Of a stretch of 64,000 nucleotides of DNA, positions 8,301 through 21,865 are shown piece by piece (the stretch's first letter is position 1; each line of letters starts with the position of its first letter). The translations under genes were made by a program, and so were the position numbers. The stretch comes from Solirubrobacter sp035555675. Lineage in GTDB: Bacteria > Actinomycetota > Thermoleophilia > Solirubrobacterales > Solirubrobacteraceae. The stretch covers positions 37,091 through 101,090 of the forward strand of contig DATMGH010000180.1 of the NCBI GenBank assembly GCA_035555675.1, given 5' to 3'. The notes below the pieces were generated by a model, which saw only the letters and a program-made list of their open reading frames with translations, ran no database searches and had not been told where the DNA came from.

Positions 8301-8513
8301 CGGGCCGTGCTCGTGAACGGCGGGCCGAGTCGGGGCGACGGGCCGAATCGTGGCCACGGGCCGTGCTCGCGAGCGGCGGCCCGTGTCGTGGCGACGGGCC
8401 GAGTCGTCGCGGCGGGCCGTGCTCGTGGGCGGCCGGCCGACTCGCACGGCGGGCCGAATCGGGGCGGCGGCCGAGTCGTCGCGACGGGCCGTGCTCGTGG
8501 GCGGCGGGCCGTG
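8301..8513 (+). repeat. Degenerate short tandem repeats
   Basis: Around eleven head-to-tail variants of a unit of about 18-20 bp with the core CGGGCCG(T/A)G(C/T)TCG. The block has no conserved reading frame. Confidence 0.65.
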
Positions 8514-8590
8514 GGCTGGCTTGGCCCGAGCCGGCTACTGACCGGGAGACGACGTGCGTGGGCCGGTGGCGGCGCCGGGTCGGATGCCGG

Positions 8591-8971
8591 CTAGCGGCGG
8601 AGGCGCACCTGGCGTGAGGCGAGGGACGGGGGCTCGGACGCGTAGGCGGCCGCGACCTTCAACCGCCCCACGTACGTGCGGGACTTCGGTCCCGCGAGCA
8701 GGGCGCGTTTCGCCTTCGCGACCAGCCGCAGCGTCGCGTTCGACGTGCCCGGCGGCAGCGTCGTCGCGAGCGTCCCCGCGGTGAGGTCGCGGCCGAGGCC
8801 GAGCGCCTTGGCCGTCGGGCGGTCGACGCTGAACGTCGCCGTCACCGCGCACTCGGCCGCGCACACGACCTTGAACTTGATCGTGGTGCGCCCGCGGGCG
8901 GGCAGAGAGAACGACGGTGGCGCGAGCTGCGCGGTCCAGGCCGGCGGCGGAGGTGGTGGAAGCGCGAGCAA
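8591..8971 (-). CDS. Detached C-terminal surface domain, possible fragment of the upstream protease gene
   Basis: A 126-residue product opening with MLALPPPPPPAWTA, a Pro linker rather than a signal peptide. The remainder (VVCAAECAVTATFSVDRPTAKALGLG and on) closely resembles the last domain of the M36 protease just upstream, which has VRCPRACKVTAALTVDAATARKLRLG. The TTG start is 8 bp after the protease stop and in another frame. Reading the upstream DNA in this frame continues open across that stop (AAERSLLALPPPP). It may therefore be a second C-terminal domain cut off by a frameshift, or a translationally coupled small gene. I favour the first. Confidence 0.6.
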   Translation of the reverse strand: MLALPPPPPPAWTAQLAPPSFSLPARGRTTIKFKVVCAAECAVTATFSVDRPTAKALGLGRDLTAGTLATTLPPGTSNATLRLVAKAKRALLAGPKSRTYVGRLKVAAAYASEPPSLASRQVRLRR

Positions 8972-8978
8972 CGAACGT

Positions 8979-11777
8979 TCAGCGGCGGATGAGCACGCGA
9001 CGGTGCGCGCTGACGCTACCGGACTTCACCTTCAACGTGGCGCGGAACCGCTTCCCCACGCCCGCACGCGCGAACCCGCGCCGCGCCTTCACGTTCAACC
9101 TGACCGTGAGACTCCGCGTCTGCCCGGCCTTCAGCCGCGCCGTCGACGTCCCCACCGTCCGCGCCTTCCCCAGCCGCAGCTTGCGCGCCGTCGCCGCGTC
9201 GACCGTCAGCGCCGCGGTCACCTTGCACGCCCGCGGGCACCGCACGCGCACGCGCACCGACCGCGTCCCCGACGCCGAGAGCGTGAAGACCGGCCGCACG
9301 GACGGCGTCGCGGTCGGGACGGGCGTCGGCGCCGGCGCAACCGTCACGACCGGGGTCGCGACCGGCGACGGCGAAGGCGACACCGTGACCGTGGGCGTCG
9401 GCGTCGGCGTCGCGACCGGGCCCCCCTCCGTGTACACCCCGAACTCGCTCAGGTCCATGTACGGCGCCCCGCCCAGCGTCGACAGGATCGTCACGCGCAC
9501 GTACCGCACGCCGGCCGTCCCCGCCGTCGGCACCACCGGGTTCATCCGGCCCCGATCGTTCACGCCGAACACGGGCGCCGCGGCCTGCGTCCACGGCCCG
9601 GAAGCACTCGCCGCGGTTTCGATCCGCAGCCCGCGCGAAGCCGACGTCCAGTCGTCGCCGCACCCCTCGCCGGGATCGACCTCGAAGTGGTCCACGTCGA
9701 CCACGGCGGGCAGCGCGATCACCATCGACTTGCCGCTCCCCGACGCCGGCGTCGACCACGCGGAGCCCTGCAGCTGGTCGATCGCGGCCATGGAGCCGCA
9801 GCCGAGGCTCGCGTACTCGTTGCTGCCGGACGCGCTCGCGCCGCCGCCGCGCGCCGCCCAGTTGCGCCGCAGCGCGGCGTCCGCGGTCGTCGTCGCGCCC
9901 GCGGTCACGTCCACCGACCGCAGCGCCCGGTCGAAGCCCGGCGCGGTCAGCGCGAAGCTCGCGTAGCCGTGCGCGGGCACGTCGGAGAGCGTGTAGCGCC
10001 CGTCCGCGTCCGTCACCGCGCTCAGCGGCCCGAGCGCCGCCTTGGCGCCCGCGACCGGCGCGCCGGTCCCCGCGTCCGTCACGCGCCCGGACAGCGTCCC
10101 GCGCGGCGTCTCGGGCCCCGGCGGCAGCGAGAAGTCCTCCAGCGGCGTGACGTCCTCCGAGCCCGTGGTGGACGCGTAGTAGCCCATCCCGCGCGCCGCG
10201 AACACCTGCCAGATCGCGTCCGCGTGCGCCCCGCCGTCCGCGTCCAGGATCGCGTTGCGCGCGTCCAGGTAGGTCGGCTCCGGCGGCGTGATCCGCAGGC
10301 CCGCGGTCACGACCTTCTCCGCCTCGGCCGAGCCGAGCGCGCGCCGCAGGTCCCACAGCGTCTGCGCCCAGATCTCCCCGTCGGCGTGCACTTCCGGCCC
10401 GGCGCCGTAGATCTTCCCGAAGTCGCCGTACGTGTACCCGGAGCAGCCGACGGGCCCGCCGACCGGGCAGTCGATCGCCTCGTGGCGGATCGACGCCGTG
10501 CCGTCCACGTACGCGCCCATCCGCGCGTCCCCGTTGACCCCCGGGTCCTCGAACCCGGGCAGCGAGGCGGCCAGGAAGTCGAGCGAGTACCAGTCGCTCC
10601 ACCCCTCCCCCATCGCGCCGGCCTGCGGCGAGTTCAACGCGCCGGCGCCGTCGGCGTCGACCACCAGCCGGTTGGAGAGCCCGTGCGTGTACTCGTGGAA
10701 CAGGATCGACGCGTCGTCGCCGCCGTTGGCGTTGCGGTACGTCGGCGCCCGCCACAGGTACATCTGCATGATCGGCGACTGGCCGGCCGGCGGCGTGAGC
10801 ATGTTCGCGTTGTCGAGGTTCGGTGACGCCAGCGCCGCACCGTCGTCGGTCTGCAGCTCGAGCCGGTCGCCCAGCGCGAACGAGATCGGCGCCGCCGCCA
10901 GGTGCTCGCGGAACACGTTCGCCAGGTAGAACGCCTGGACCGCGTTCTGCGCCCGGTTGGTCTGCCACGTCGTGCCGGCGCCGCTCCACGTGCACGGCGC
11001 CGCGCCGGAGCATCCCGTCCCGGTGAACGTCGTCAGCGGATAGTCGCCCGGCGCGACGTCCTCGCCCGCATCCGCCACGTCGTTGTCGTTGACGTCCGAG
11101 TACGCGTGCACGTAGGGGCCGAACAGCCGCGACGACTCCGTCAGCCACGGCGTCAGCGACACGCTCTCGGCGGTGCCGCCGACCGCGGCGCCCGGCCGGA
11201 ACTTCCACACCAGCGCCGACTTGACCAGGTTGTCGCGCCGCACGACCTTGCCCGTGTCGGCGTCCACGAACGCGTCGTAGACCTCGCGGGAGGACGCCCG
11301 GTAGGTCACGCGCCAGGCCAGCCGATCGCGATAGAGCGACAGCCGCGCGGCCGTCCCGTCGGCGTACGTCGTGGCCTGCCGCGCCCCCTTCGGCCCGCCC
11401 ACGCGCGGGAGTGGCCGGTAGGCGCCGGCCGCGGCCTGCACCGCGCGGACGGCCTCGCCGGCGCTCAGCGCGGGCGTGGTGTCGACCTGCGCGGGGCGCC
11501 CGAGCGTGTCGATCGCGTTCAGGACGCGCCCGCCGGCGCCGACGTTCACGCGCAACTCCGCGTCGGCGGCGGGAATCCCGCCGGCGCTCCGGCGCCAGCG
11601 CAGCGTCGTCACGCCCCCGGCGGACGAGCGGGACGGGGACCCGAGCGCGCCCAGGTCCACCCCCGGCAGGTGGCGGCGGACGTAGTCGCGCGCCGCGCCC
11701 TCCGGGTCGTCGGCCCGCGCGACGGCCGGCAGCACCAGCCCCGCCGCCAGGGTCAACACCAGCAAACCCACCCGCAC
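8979..11777 (-). CDS. Secreted M36 (fungalysin-type) zinc metalloprotease
   Basis: A 932-residue exported endopeptidase. Residues 1-22 form a signal peptide (VLPAVARA/DD). An inhibitory propeptide follows, then the catalytic domain with the zinc motif HEYTH at about 361-365 and the third ligand in GAMGEGWSDWYSLDF around 390. C-terminal modules are a carboxypeptidase-regulatory-like beta domain (GTLSGRVTDAGTGAPVAGA), a discoidin/F5-8-like domain with paired Cys, a Pro/Thr-rich linker (TPTPTPTV) and a final Arg/Lys-rich beta domain repeated in the ORF downstream. ATG is complementary to 11775-11777. It probably digests protein outside the cell. Confidence 0.93.
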   Translation of the reverse strand: MRVGLLVLTLAAGLVLPAVARADDPEGAARDYVRRHLPGVDLGALGSPSRSSAGGVTTLRWRRSAGGIPAADAELRVNVGAGGRVLNAIDTLGRPAQVDTTPALSAGEAVRAVQAAAGAYRPLPRVGGPKGARQATTYADGTAARLSLYRDRLAWRVTYRASSREVYDAFVDADTGKVVRRDNLVKSALVWKFRPGAAVGGTAESVSLTPWLTESSRLFGPYVHAYSDVNDNDVADAGEDVAPGDYPLTTFTGTGCSGAAPCTWSGAGTTWQTNRAQNAVQAFYLANVFREHLAAAPISFALGDRLELQTDDGAALASPNLDNANMLTPPAGQSPIMQMYLWRAPTYRNANGGDDASILFHEYTHGLSNRLVVDADGAGALNSPQAGAMGEGWSDWYSLDFLAASLPGFEDPGVNGDARMGAYVDGTASIRHEAIDCPVGGPVGCSGYTYGDFGKIYGAGPEVHADGEIWAQTLWDLRRALGSAEAEKVVTAGLRITPPEPTYLDARNAILDADGGAHADAIWQVFAARGMGYYASTTGSEDVTPLEDFSLPPGPETPRGTLSGRVTDAGTGAPVAGAKAALGPLSAVTDADGRYTLSDVPAHGYASFALTAPGFDRALRSVDVTAGATTTADAALRRNWAARGGGASASGSNEYASLGCGSMAAIDQLQGSAWSTPASGSGKSMVIALPAVVDVDHFEVDPGEGCGDDWTSASRGLRIETAASASGPWTQAAAPVFGVNDRGRMNPVVPTAGTAGVRYVRVTILSTLGGAPYMDLSEFGVYTEGGPVATPTPTPTVTVSPSPSPVATPVVTVAPAPTPVPTATPSVRPVFTLSASGTRSVRVRVRCPRACKVTAALTVDAATARKLRLGKARTVGTSTARLKAGQTRSLTVRLNVKARRGFARAGVGKRFRATLKVKSGSVSAHRRVLIRR

Positions 11778-11789
11778 GATCCGTCGAAT

Positions 11790-12377
11790 CTAGTCGCCCG
11801 ACCCCCGCAGGTGACCGAACCGGGTCTCGATCAGCGTGATGTAGGCCTCCATCGCCGCGTCGACCGCCTCCCGCTCCCCCGTCGCCAGCAGGTCGAGCAA
11901 CAGCCCCCGGCTGACCGCGACCCCGAGCCGCGCGTTCGCCCACGCCTCGTCCTCGCCCATCCCGTAGGCCATCAGCCCGAGCGCGGCCGGCTCCAGCCAC
12001 GCGTCGACGATCCCGTCCAGCAGCGTCTCCGTGCCCGGGCGCCCCTGCAGCGCCTGCCCGTAGAGCTCGAAGAACAGCCGCTCGTTCGGCCAGAGCGCCG
12101 AGGCGGAGATGTGCCGCCACCACTGCCGCACCGCCTCCCCGGGCCCGGCGCCCGGGTCCGGCACGACCTCGGCGAGCGCGGCCCGCTGGCGCGCCTCGAC
12201 CGCCCGGATCACCTCCACCCACAGCCCTTCACGGCCGCCGAAGTGGTGGATCAGCATGCGGTGGCTGGTGCCGATCGCGGCTGCCAGCTCGCGCAGGCTG
12301 AGGTCGGTCACGCCGCGGCCGGCGATGTACTCGATCGCCGCGTCCAGCAGGCGCCCGCGTGGGTCCTTGCCAGCCAT
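11790..12377 (-). CDS. TetR family transcriptional regulator
   Basis: A 195-residue DNA-binding repressor-type protein. The N-terminal HTH is complete (LLDAAIEYIAGRGVTDLSLR, then ELAAAIGTSHRMLIHHFGGREGLW); the C-terminal two-thirds is the helical ligand-binding part. It is transcribed away from the SRPBCC gene at 12406, and the 28 bp between the two starts hold an inverted repeat (12387-12404). The likely arrangement is a repressor that controls itself and the SRPBCC gene. Ligand unknown. Confidence 0.93.
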   Translation of the reverse strand: MAGKDPRGRLLDAAIEYIAGRGVTDLSLRELAAAIGTSHRMLIHHFGGREGLWVEVIRAVEARQRAALAEVVPDPGAGPGEAVRQWWRHISASALWPNERLFFELYGQALQGRPGTETLLDGIVDAWLEPAALGLMAYGMGEDEAWANARLGVAVSRGLLLDLLATGEREAVDAAMEAYITLIETRFGHLRGSGD

Positions 12378-12386
12378 CGCTCAGAA

Positions 12387-12404
12387 ATGTACCGTGTGGT
12401 ACAT
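12387..12404. promoter_or_regulatory. Inverted repeat, probable TetR operator
   Basis: ATGTACC-GTGT-GGTACAT: perfect 7-bp arms around 4 bp. It sits exactly between the divergent starts of the TetR gene (12377) and the SRPBCC gene (12406), the usual place for a TetR operator. Confidence 0.75.
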
Positions 12405-12405
12405 C

Positions 12406-12849
12406 ATGCTCCCCGTGACCGTCTCCATCGACGTCCCGCAGCCGCGTGAGGACGTCTTCGCGTACCTCGACGTGATGGCCAACCACGAGGCCTTCACGGA
12501 CCACATGCTCACCAACTGGCGCGTCTCCGGCCCGCCGGCCGGGATCGGCTCCAAGGCCGAGGTCACCAGCCGGTTCGCCGCGATCACCGACGAGGCGGCG
12601 ATCGAGGTCTTCGAGGTCGAGCCCGGCCGGATGATCCGCGAGCGCACCGTCGGCGCCAAGGGCAAGCGGGTCTCGCACGGCACGTACACGCTCACGGACC
12701 TGCCCGGCGGCGGCACGCGCATCGCGTTCGAGTTCGCGTTGCAGGTCGTGCCGGCCGTCGAGCGTCCGTTCGTGCCGCTGATGCGGCGGATGCTCCGCAA
12801 GGGCAACGAGGAGGCGATGCGCCGCCTCGCCGCGTGCCTCAGGACTTGA
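12406..12849 (+). CDS. SRPBCC family (polyketide cyclase/START-like) protein
   Basis: A 147-residue protein with the SRPBCC ligand-binding fold: it starts TVSIDVPQPREDVFAYLDVMANHEAFTD, typical of the Polyketide_cyc2/START branch, and ends in an amphipathic helix (RPFVPLMRRMLRKGNEEAMR). Such proteins bind small hydrophobic ligands in a helix-grip pocket. ATG at 12406 is 2 bp after the operator palindrome, so the mRNA has a very short leader. The gene overlaps its convergent neighbour by 11 bp. It is presumably the target of the adjacent TetR. Confidence 0.88.
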   Translation: MLPVTVSIDVPQPREDVFAYLDVMANHEAFTDHMLTNWRVSGPPAGIGSKAEVTSRFAAITDEAAIEVFEVEPGRMIRERTVGAKGKRVSHGTYTLTDLPGGGTRIAFEFALQVVPAVERPFVPLMRRMLRKGNEEAMRRLAACLRT

Positions 12850-13813
12850 CGTACTTGCGGATCTCGGCGAGCGCCGCGCGTGGCTTGCCGTCGGCCACCA
12901 GGCCGGCGTCGAAGCGCGGCGTGACGCCGCCGAACCACGTGTAGACGTACAGCCGCTTGATCTGCTTGTACTTCTTGGTCAGCGTGAACATGTACTTCGT
13001 CGCCTTGACCTGGCAGGACGACGAGGACTTGCAGCCGTGGTAGGTCTTCTTGCTCCAGAACGAGCCGAAGTCGTAGAGCCCGCCGGTCTCGGTCAGCCAG
13101 TACTCCTTGCAGCCGAGCGCCTTGATGATCGCGGCGGTGCCGCTGGAGCGGAAGCGGTTGACGTCGGAGTAGTTGTGGATGCCGCAGATCCCGCGCTTGA
13201 CCTTCAGCGACTTGCGGAACGCCTTGATCCACTTCTCGGTCTCGGTGAACTTCGGGTTCTTGGCCTTGGGATCGTCGGCCTGGTCGAGGATGTCGGCGAC
13301 CACGAGCTTGCAGGTCGGGCACAGCTTCGCCACCGTGTTGGTGAACTTCGCCGCGGAGCCCGGGTTGCGCGACGTCGGCTGCGTGAAGTGGTTGGCCTCG
13401 TTCCAGGGCGAGATGACCTTGGCCGTCGGGAACGCGGCGAAGAACGCCTTCATCGCCTTCTCGTAGGCCTTCTGGCTCGGCAGCTTGCAGATGCCCTTGC
13501 CGATGTAGCGCTTCTGGTTGCAGCGCGACGAGTCCCCGCGCGTGTGCTGGAAGGAGACCAGCGGCTCGACGCCCGCGGCCTTGGCGGCGGCGAGGTAGTC
13601 GCGGATCCGCGCGAACTCGAAGCCGCCGGGGTCCAGCGCGACGTCGTAGCCGGCGATCACACGGGCCTCCTTGAACCCGACGGGCGCGAACAGCGGATCG
13701 CTGAACATCTTCGGCTCGTTCTCGGAGATTCCGACGGTGAACGCGGCGGAGGCGGAGGCGGGCAGCACCAGCGCGACTGCGCAGGCGGCCAGGAGGATCA
13801 GACGGCTTCGCAT
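12839..13813 (-). CDS. Secreted glycoside hydrolase-like protein (clan A TIM barrel)
   Basis: A 324-residue exported protein. Residues 1-23 are a signal peptide (VLPASASA/A). The body resembles clan GH-A glycosidases such as families 5 and 39: SPWNEANHFTQP supplies an NEA acid/base motif and KEYWLTETGGLYDFG the second catalytic Glu. It has several Cys pairs (CNQKRYIGKGIC, CPTC, CGIH), as expected for an extracellular protein, and is Lys-rich compared with its neighbours. The substrate, probably a plant or soil polysaccharide, is unknown. Confidence 0.78.
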   Translation of the reverse strand: MRSRLILLAACAVALVLPASASAAFTVGISENEPKMFSDPLFAPVGFKEARVIAGYDVALDPGGFEFARIRDYLAAAKAAGVEPLVSFQHTRGDSSRCNQKRYIGKGICKLPSQKAYEKAMKAFFAAFPTAKVISPWNEANHFTQPTSRNPGSAAKFTNTVAKLCPTCKLVVADILDQADDPKAKNPKFTETEKWIKAFRKSLKVKRGICGIHNYSDVNRFRSSGTAAIIKALGCKEYWLTETGGLYDFGSFWSKKTYHGCKSSSSCQVKATKYMFTLTKKYKQIKRLYVYTWFGGVTPRFDAGLVADGKPRAALAEIRKYVKS

Positions 13814-13886
13814 CGCGCGGAGAGGCTACTAGCCGCGCCCGAGCGAACCGCACGCCTTCATGCGCGGCCATTATCGTGGCGCGTCG

Positions 13887-14282
13887 ATGCACCCCGATGA
13901 CGCTGAGGTCAAGGCGGCGGGCGGCGTCGTCCGCCGCGACGACGGCCGCATCGCGGTCGTCCACCGCCCGCACTACGACGACTGGTCGCTGCCCAAGGGC
14001 AAGGTCGACCACGGCGAGAGCTGGGAAGCGTGCGCGCTGCGCGAGGTGTGGGAGGAGACCGGCCTGCGCTGCACGCTCGGCGCCGAGCTCTCGCCCACGT
14101 TCTACACGGACCGCAAGGGCCGCTCGAAGAGCGTCCGCTACTGGCTGATGCGCGCCACCGAAGGCGCGTTCGAGCCCAACGAGGAAGTCGACGAGCTGCG
14201 CTGGCTGACGCCCGGTGAAGCCGCCGAGCTGCTCACCTACCCACACGACGCCAAGCTGGCGCAGGAGGTCTCCACGACATGA
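13887..14282 (+). CDS. NUDIX hydrolase
   Basis: A 131-residue pyrophosphohydrolase. The Nudix box is complete at about residues 40-62: GKVDHGESWEACALREVWEE and TGL, with the REVWEE metal-binding glutamates. HRPHYDDWSLPKGK before it is typical of the MutT/Ap4A-hydrolase-like branch. ATG at 13887 is chosen over one 27 bp upstream because the fold begins directly after it. Its stop overlaps the next gene by ATGA, indicating co-translation. It may cleave a diadenosine polyphosphate or a damaged nucleotide. Confidence 0.92.
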   Translation: MHPDDAEVKAAGGVVRRDDGRIAVVHRPHYDDWSLPKGKVDHGESWEACALREVWEETGLRCTLGAELSPTFYTDRKGRSKSVRYWLMRATEGAFEPNEEVDELRWLTPGEAAELLTYPHDAKLAQEVSTT

Positions 14283-15421
14283 ACCGCGATCGCTTCCCCG
14301 CGCTGCGCGAGGGCTGGGCCCGCCTCGACGGGCCCGCCGGCAGCCAGGTCGTCGACAGCGCGATCGAGGCGATGGCGGACTGGATGCGCTCCGGCAGCCA
14401 GGCCAACCACGGCGGCGTCTTCAAGCAGGCGCACGAGACCGACGAGCTGGTCTCCTCCACCCGCGCCACGGTCGCCACGCTGCTGGGCGGCGACCCCACG
14501 GGCGTCGTCTTCGGCCCGAGCTTCACGGCGCTCACGATGCGCTTCGCGGCGACCGTCGCGCGCGAGCTCTCCCCCGGCGACGAGATCGTCTGCACGCGCC
14601 TGGACCACGACTCCAACGTGCGCCCGTGGACGATCGCGGCCGAGCGCGCGGGCGCGACCGTGCGCTTCGCCGAGCCGGCGCCGGACACGCTCGAGCTGCC
14701 CGCGGCCGCGGTCGAGGCCGTGCTCTCGGAGCGCACGAAGTGGGTCGCGGTGACCGCCGCCTCCAACGCGATCGGCACCGAGCCGGACCTGGGCGGGATC
14801 GTCGCCGCCGCGCACCGCGTGGGCGCGCGCGTCTACGTCGACGCCGTGCACGCCACGCCGCACCGCCGGCACGACCTGGCGGCGCTGGACGCGGACGTGA
14901 TCGGCTGCAGCGCCTACAAGTGGTTCGGCCCGCACGTGGCGATGCTCGTCGGGCGGCCGGAGATCCTCGAGGCCTACCGGCCGGACAAGCTCAACCCGTC
15001 GCCGGAGGAGTCGCCCGACCGCTGGGAGCTGGGAACGCTGCCGTTCGAGTCGCTGGCCGGCGTGCGCGCGGCCGCCGAGTACCTGCTCGAGCTCGACTTC
15101 GAGGCGGTCCACGCGTACGAGCAGGAGCTGCTGCGCAGCGCCCTCGACGGGCTGGCCGCGATGGACCACGTGACGCTCTACGGCGCGGCCGCCGACCGCG
15201 CCCCGACGCTGATGTTCAACGTCGCCGGCCGCTCGTCGACCGAGGTCGCGCGGCACCTCAACGACCGCGAGATCGCGGTCTGGGACGGCAACTACTACGC
15301 GTGGGAGCTCGAGCGCCACCTCGGCCTGGCGCCGCACGGCGCGGTGCGGGCCGGGTTCCTGCACTACAACGACGCGGCCGACGCCGAGCGGCTACTGGCC
15401 GCGGTCGCTGAGCTGGGCTAG
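14279..15421 (+). CDS. Class V aminotransferase, cysteine desulfurase-like
   Basis: A 380-residue PLP enzyme of the NifS/CsdA-like fold, annotated in relatives as cysteine desulfurase-like protein. The cofactor lysine is in GCSAYKWFGPH, the PLP-binding Asp in VYVDAVHATPH, and the N-terminal SQANHGG resembles the CsdA/SufS active-site loop. The C-terminus lacks an obvious mobile-loop catalytic Cys, so sulfur transfer is not assured. It is translationally coupled to the NUDIX gene. No suf or isc gene is nearby. Confidence 0.85.
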   Translation: MNRDRFPALREGWARLDGPAGSQVVDSAIEAMADWMRSGSQANHGGVFKQAHETDELVSSTRATVATLLGGDPTGVVFGPSFTALTMRFAATVARELSPGDEIVCTRLDHDSNVRPWTIAAERAGATVRFAEPAPDTLELPAAAVEAVLSERTKWVAVTAASNAIGTEPDLGGIVAAAHRVGARVYVDAVHATPHRRHDLAALDADVIGCSAYKWFGPHVAMLVGRPEILEAYRPDKLNPSPEESPDRWELGTLPFESLAGVRAAAEYLLELDFEAVHAYEQELLRSALDGLAAMDHVTLYGAAADRAPTLMFNVAGRSSTEVARHLNDREIAVWDGNYYAWELERHLGLAPHGAVRAGFLHYNDAADAERLLAAVAELG

Positions 15422-15810
15422 CGTCGCCGGGTCCTCGACCCCGTCGTAGTAGCGCTCCAGCACGGCGCTGAACAGCGGGTCGCCCGAGGCGCGCGCGAAC
15501 AGCGTCATCGACGAGCGCAGCTTGAGGGCGTCGATGCCCCCGAGCACCGCCTCGGCGGTGGCGTCCTCGGGCAGCGCCAGCAGCGCGGCCGCGCACTCGC
15601 GCAGCCGCGCGCCCAGGACGGGGTCCGCGAGGTACGCGCGCGCCTCGTCGAGGCCGGACAGCGCGTACCGCACCGCCATCGCCGAGTGGCCGAGCCCGGC
15701 GATCTGGGGGAAGACGAACCACATCCAGTGCGACGTCTTGCGCCCCGCGCGGAGCTCGGCCAGCGCCCGTTCATGGACGCCGGCCTGAGCTTCGGCGAAG
15801 CGCTTGAGAC

Positions 15811-15814
<4 letters not shown>
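15392..15814 (-). CDS. DUF1810 domain protein
   Basis: A 140-residue protein of the DUF1810 family: KRFAEAQ near the start, then KTSHWMWFVFPQIAGLGHS and a C-terminal DALKLRSSMTLF block. Function of the family is not established. There is no ATG, GTG or TTG between the gltD stop and the first conserved residues; the in-frame CTG at 15814, which overlaps the gltD TGA, is the most likely start and would couple it to gltBD. The 3' end overlaps the convergent aminotransferase gene by 30 bp. Confidence 0.82.
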
Positions 15815-21740
<5,926 letters not shown>

Positions 21741-21799
21741 ATGCGGGCGACGGGTGGGGGACGCGACATCCCCATCCGATGGCTCGGAAGGGAGCGAAA

Positions 21800-21828
21800 A
21801 CGGTAGCAGTGGGCGGCCCCTGCGCCAA
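21800..21828 (-). promoter_or_regulatory. Likely gltBD promoter
   Basis: On the minus strand TTGGCG (21828-21823) is followed after 17 bp by TACCGT (21805-21800), a fair match to a housekeeping sigma promoter. It would start transcription about 50 nt before the gltB ATG. Confidence 0.5.
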
Positions 21829-21847
21829 ACCGTTTAGCCCCAGAGTG

Positions 21848-21862
21848 CTGCGTCAGACGCAG
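21848..21862 (-). terminator. Short hairpin just after the glycosyltransferase stop
   Basis: CTGCGTC-A-GACGCAG, perfect 7-bp arms with one base between, begins 3 bp after the stop codon of the minus-strand GT4 gene. It has no T-tract, so it could be a weak terminator, an mRNA-end stabiliser or a protein site for gltB. Confidence 0.35.
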
Positions 21863-21865
21863 TGA

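Larger units (their letters stand above)
7746..8590. other. Repeat-rich stretch without a recognisable gene
   Basis: About 845 bp between two real genes. Open frames exist on both strands, but all encode Arg/Ala/Pro/Gly low-complexity sequence with no family resemblance, as expected for very GC-rich DNA. What it does hold is two 45-bp imperfect palindromes (7754-7798 and 8002-8046) and a block of short tandem repeats (8301-8513). Confidence 0.7.

Noticed and set aside
7761..8447. Minus-strand frame of 228 codons in the repeat-rich gap
   Set aside because: Low-complexity Arg/Pro/Ala sequence that spans the palindromic elements and tandem repeats; no start signal or family match.
9016..12222. 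Long minus-strand frame through the M36 protease and TetR genes
   Set aside because: It runs out of frame through two well-supported genes and encodes only Arg/Gly/Ala-rich sequence.
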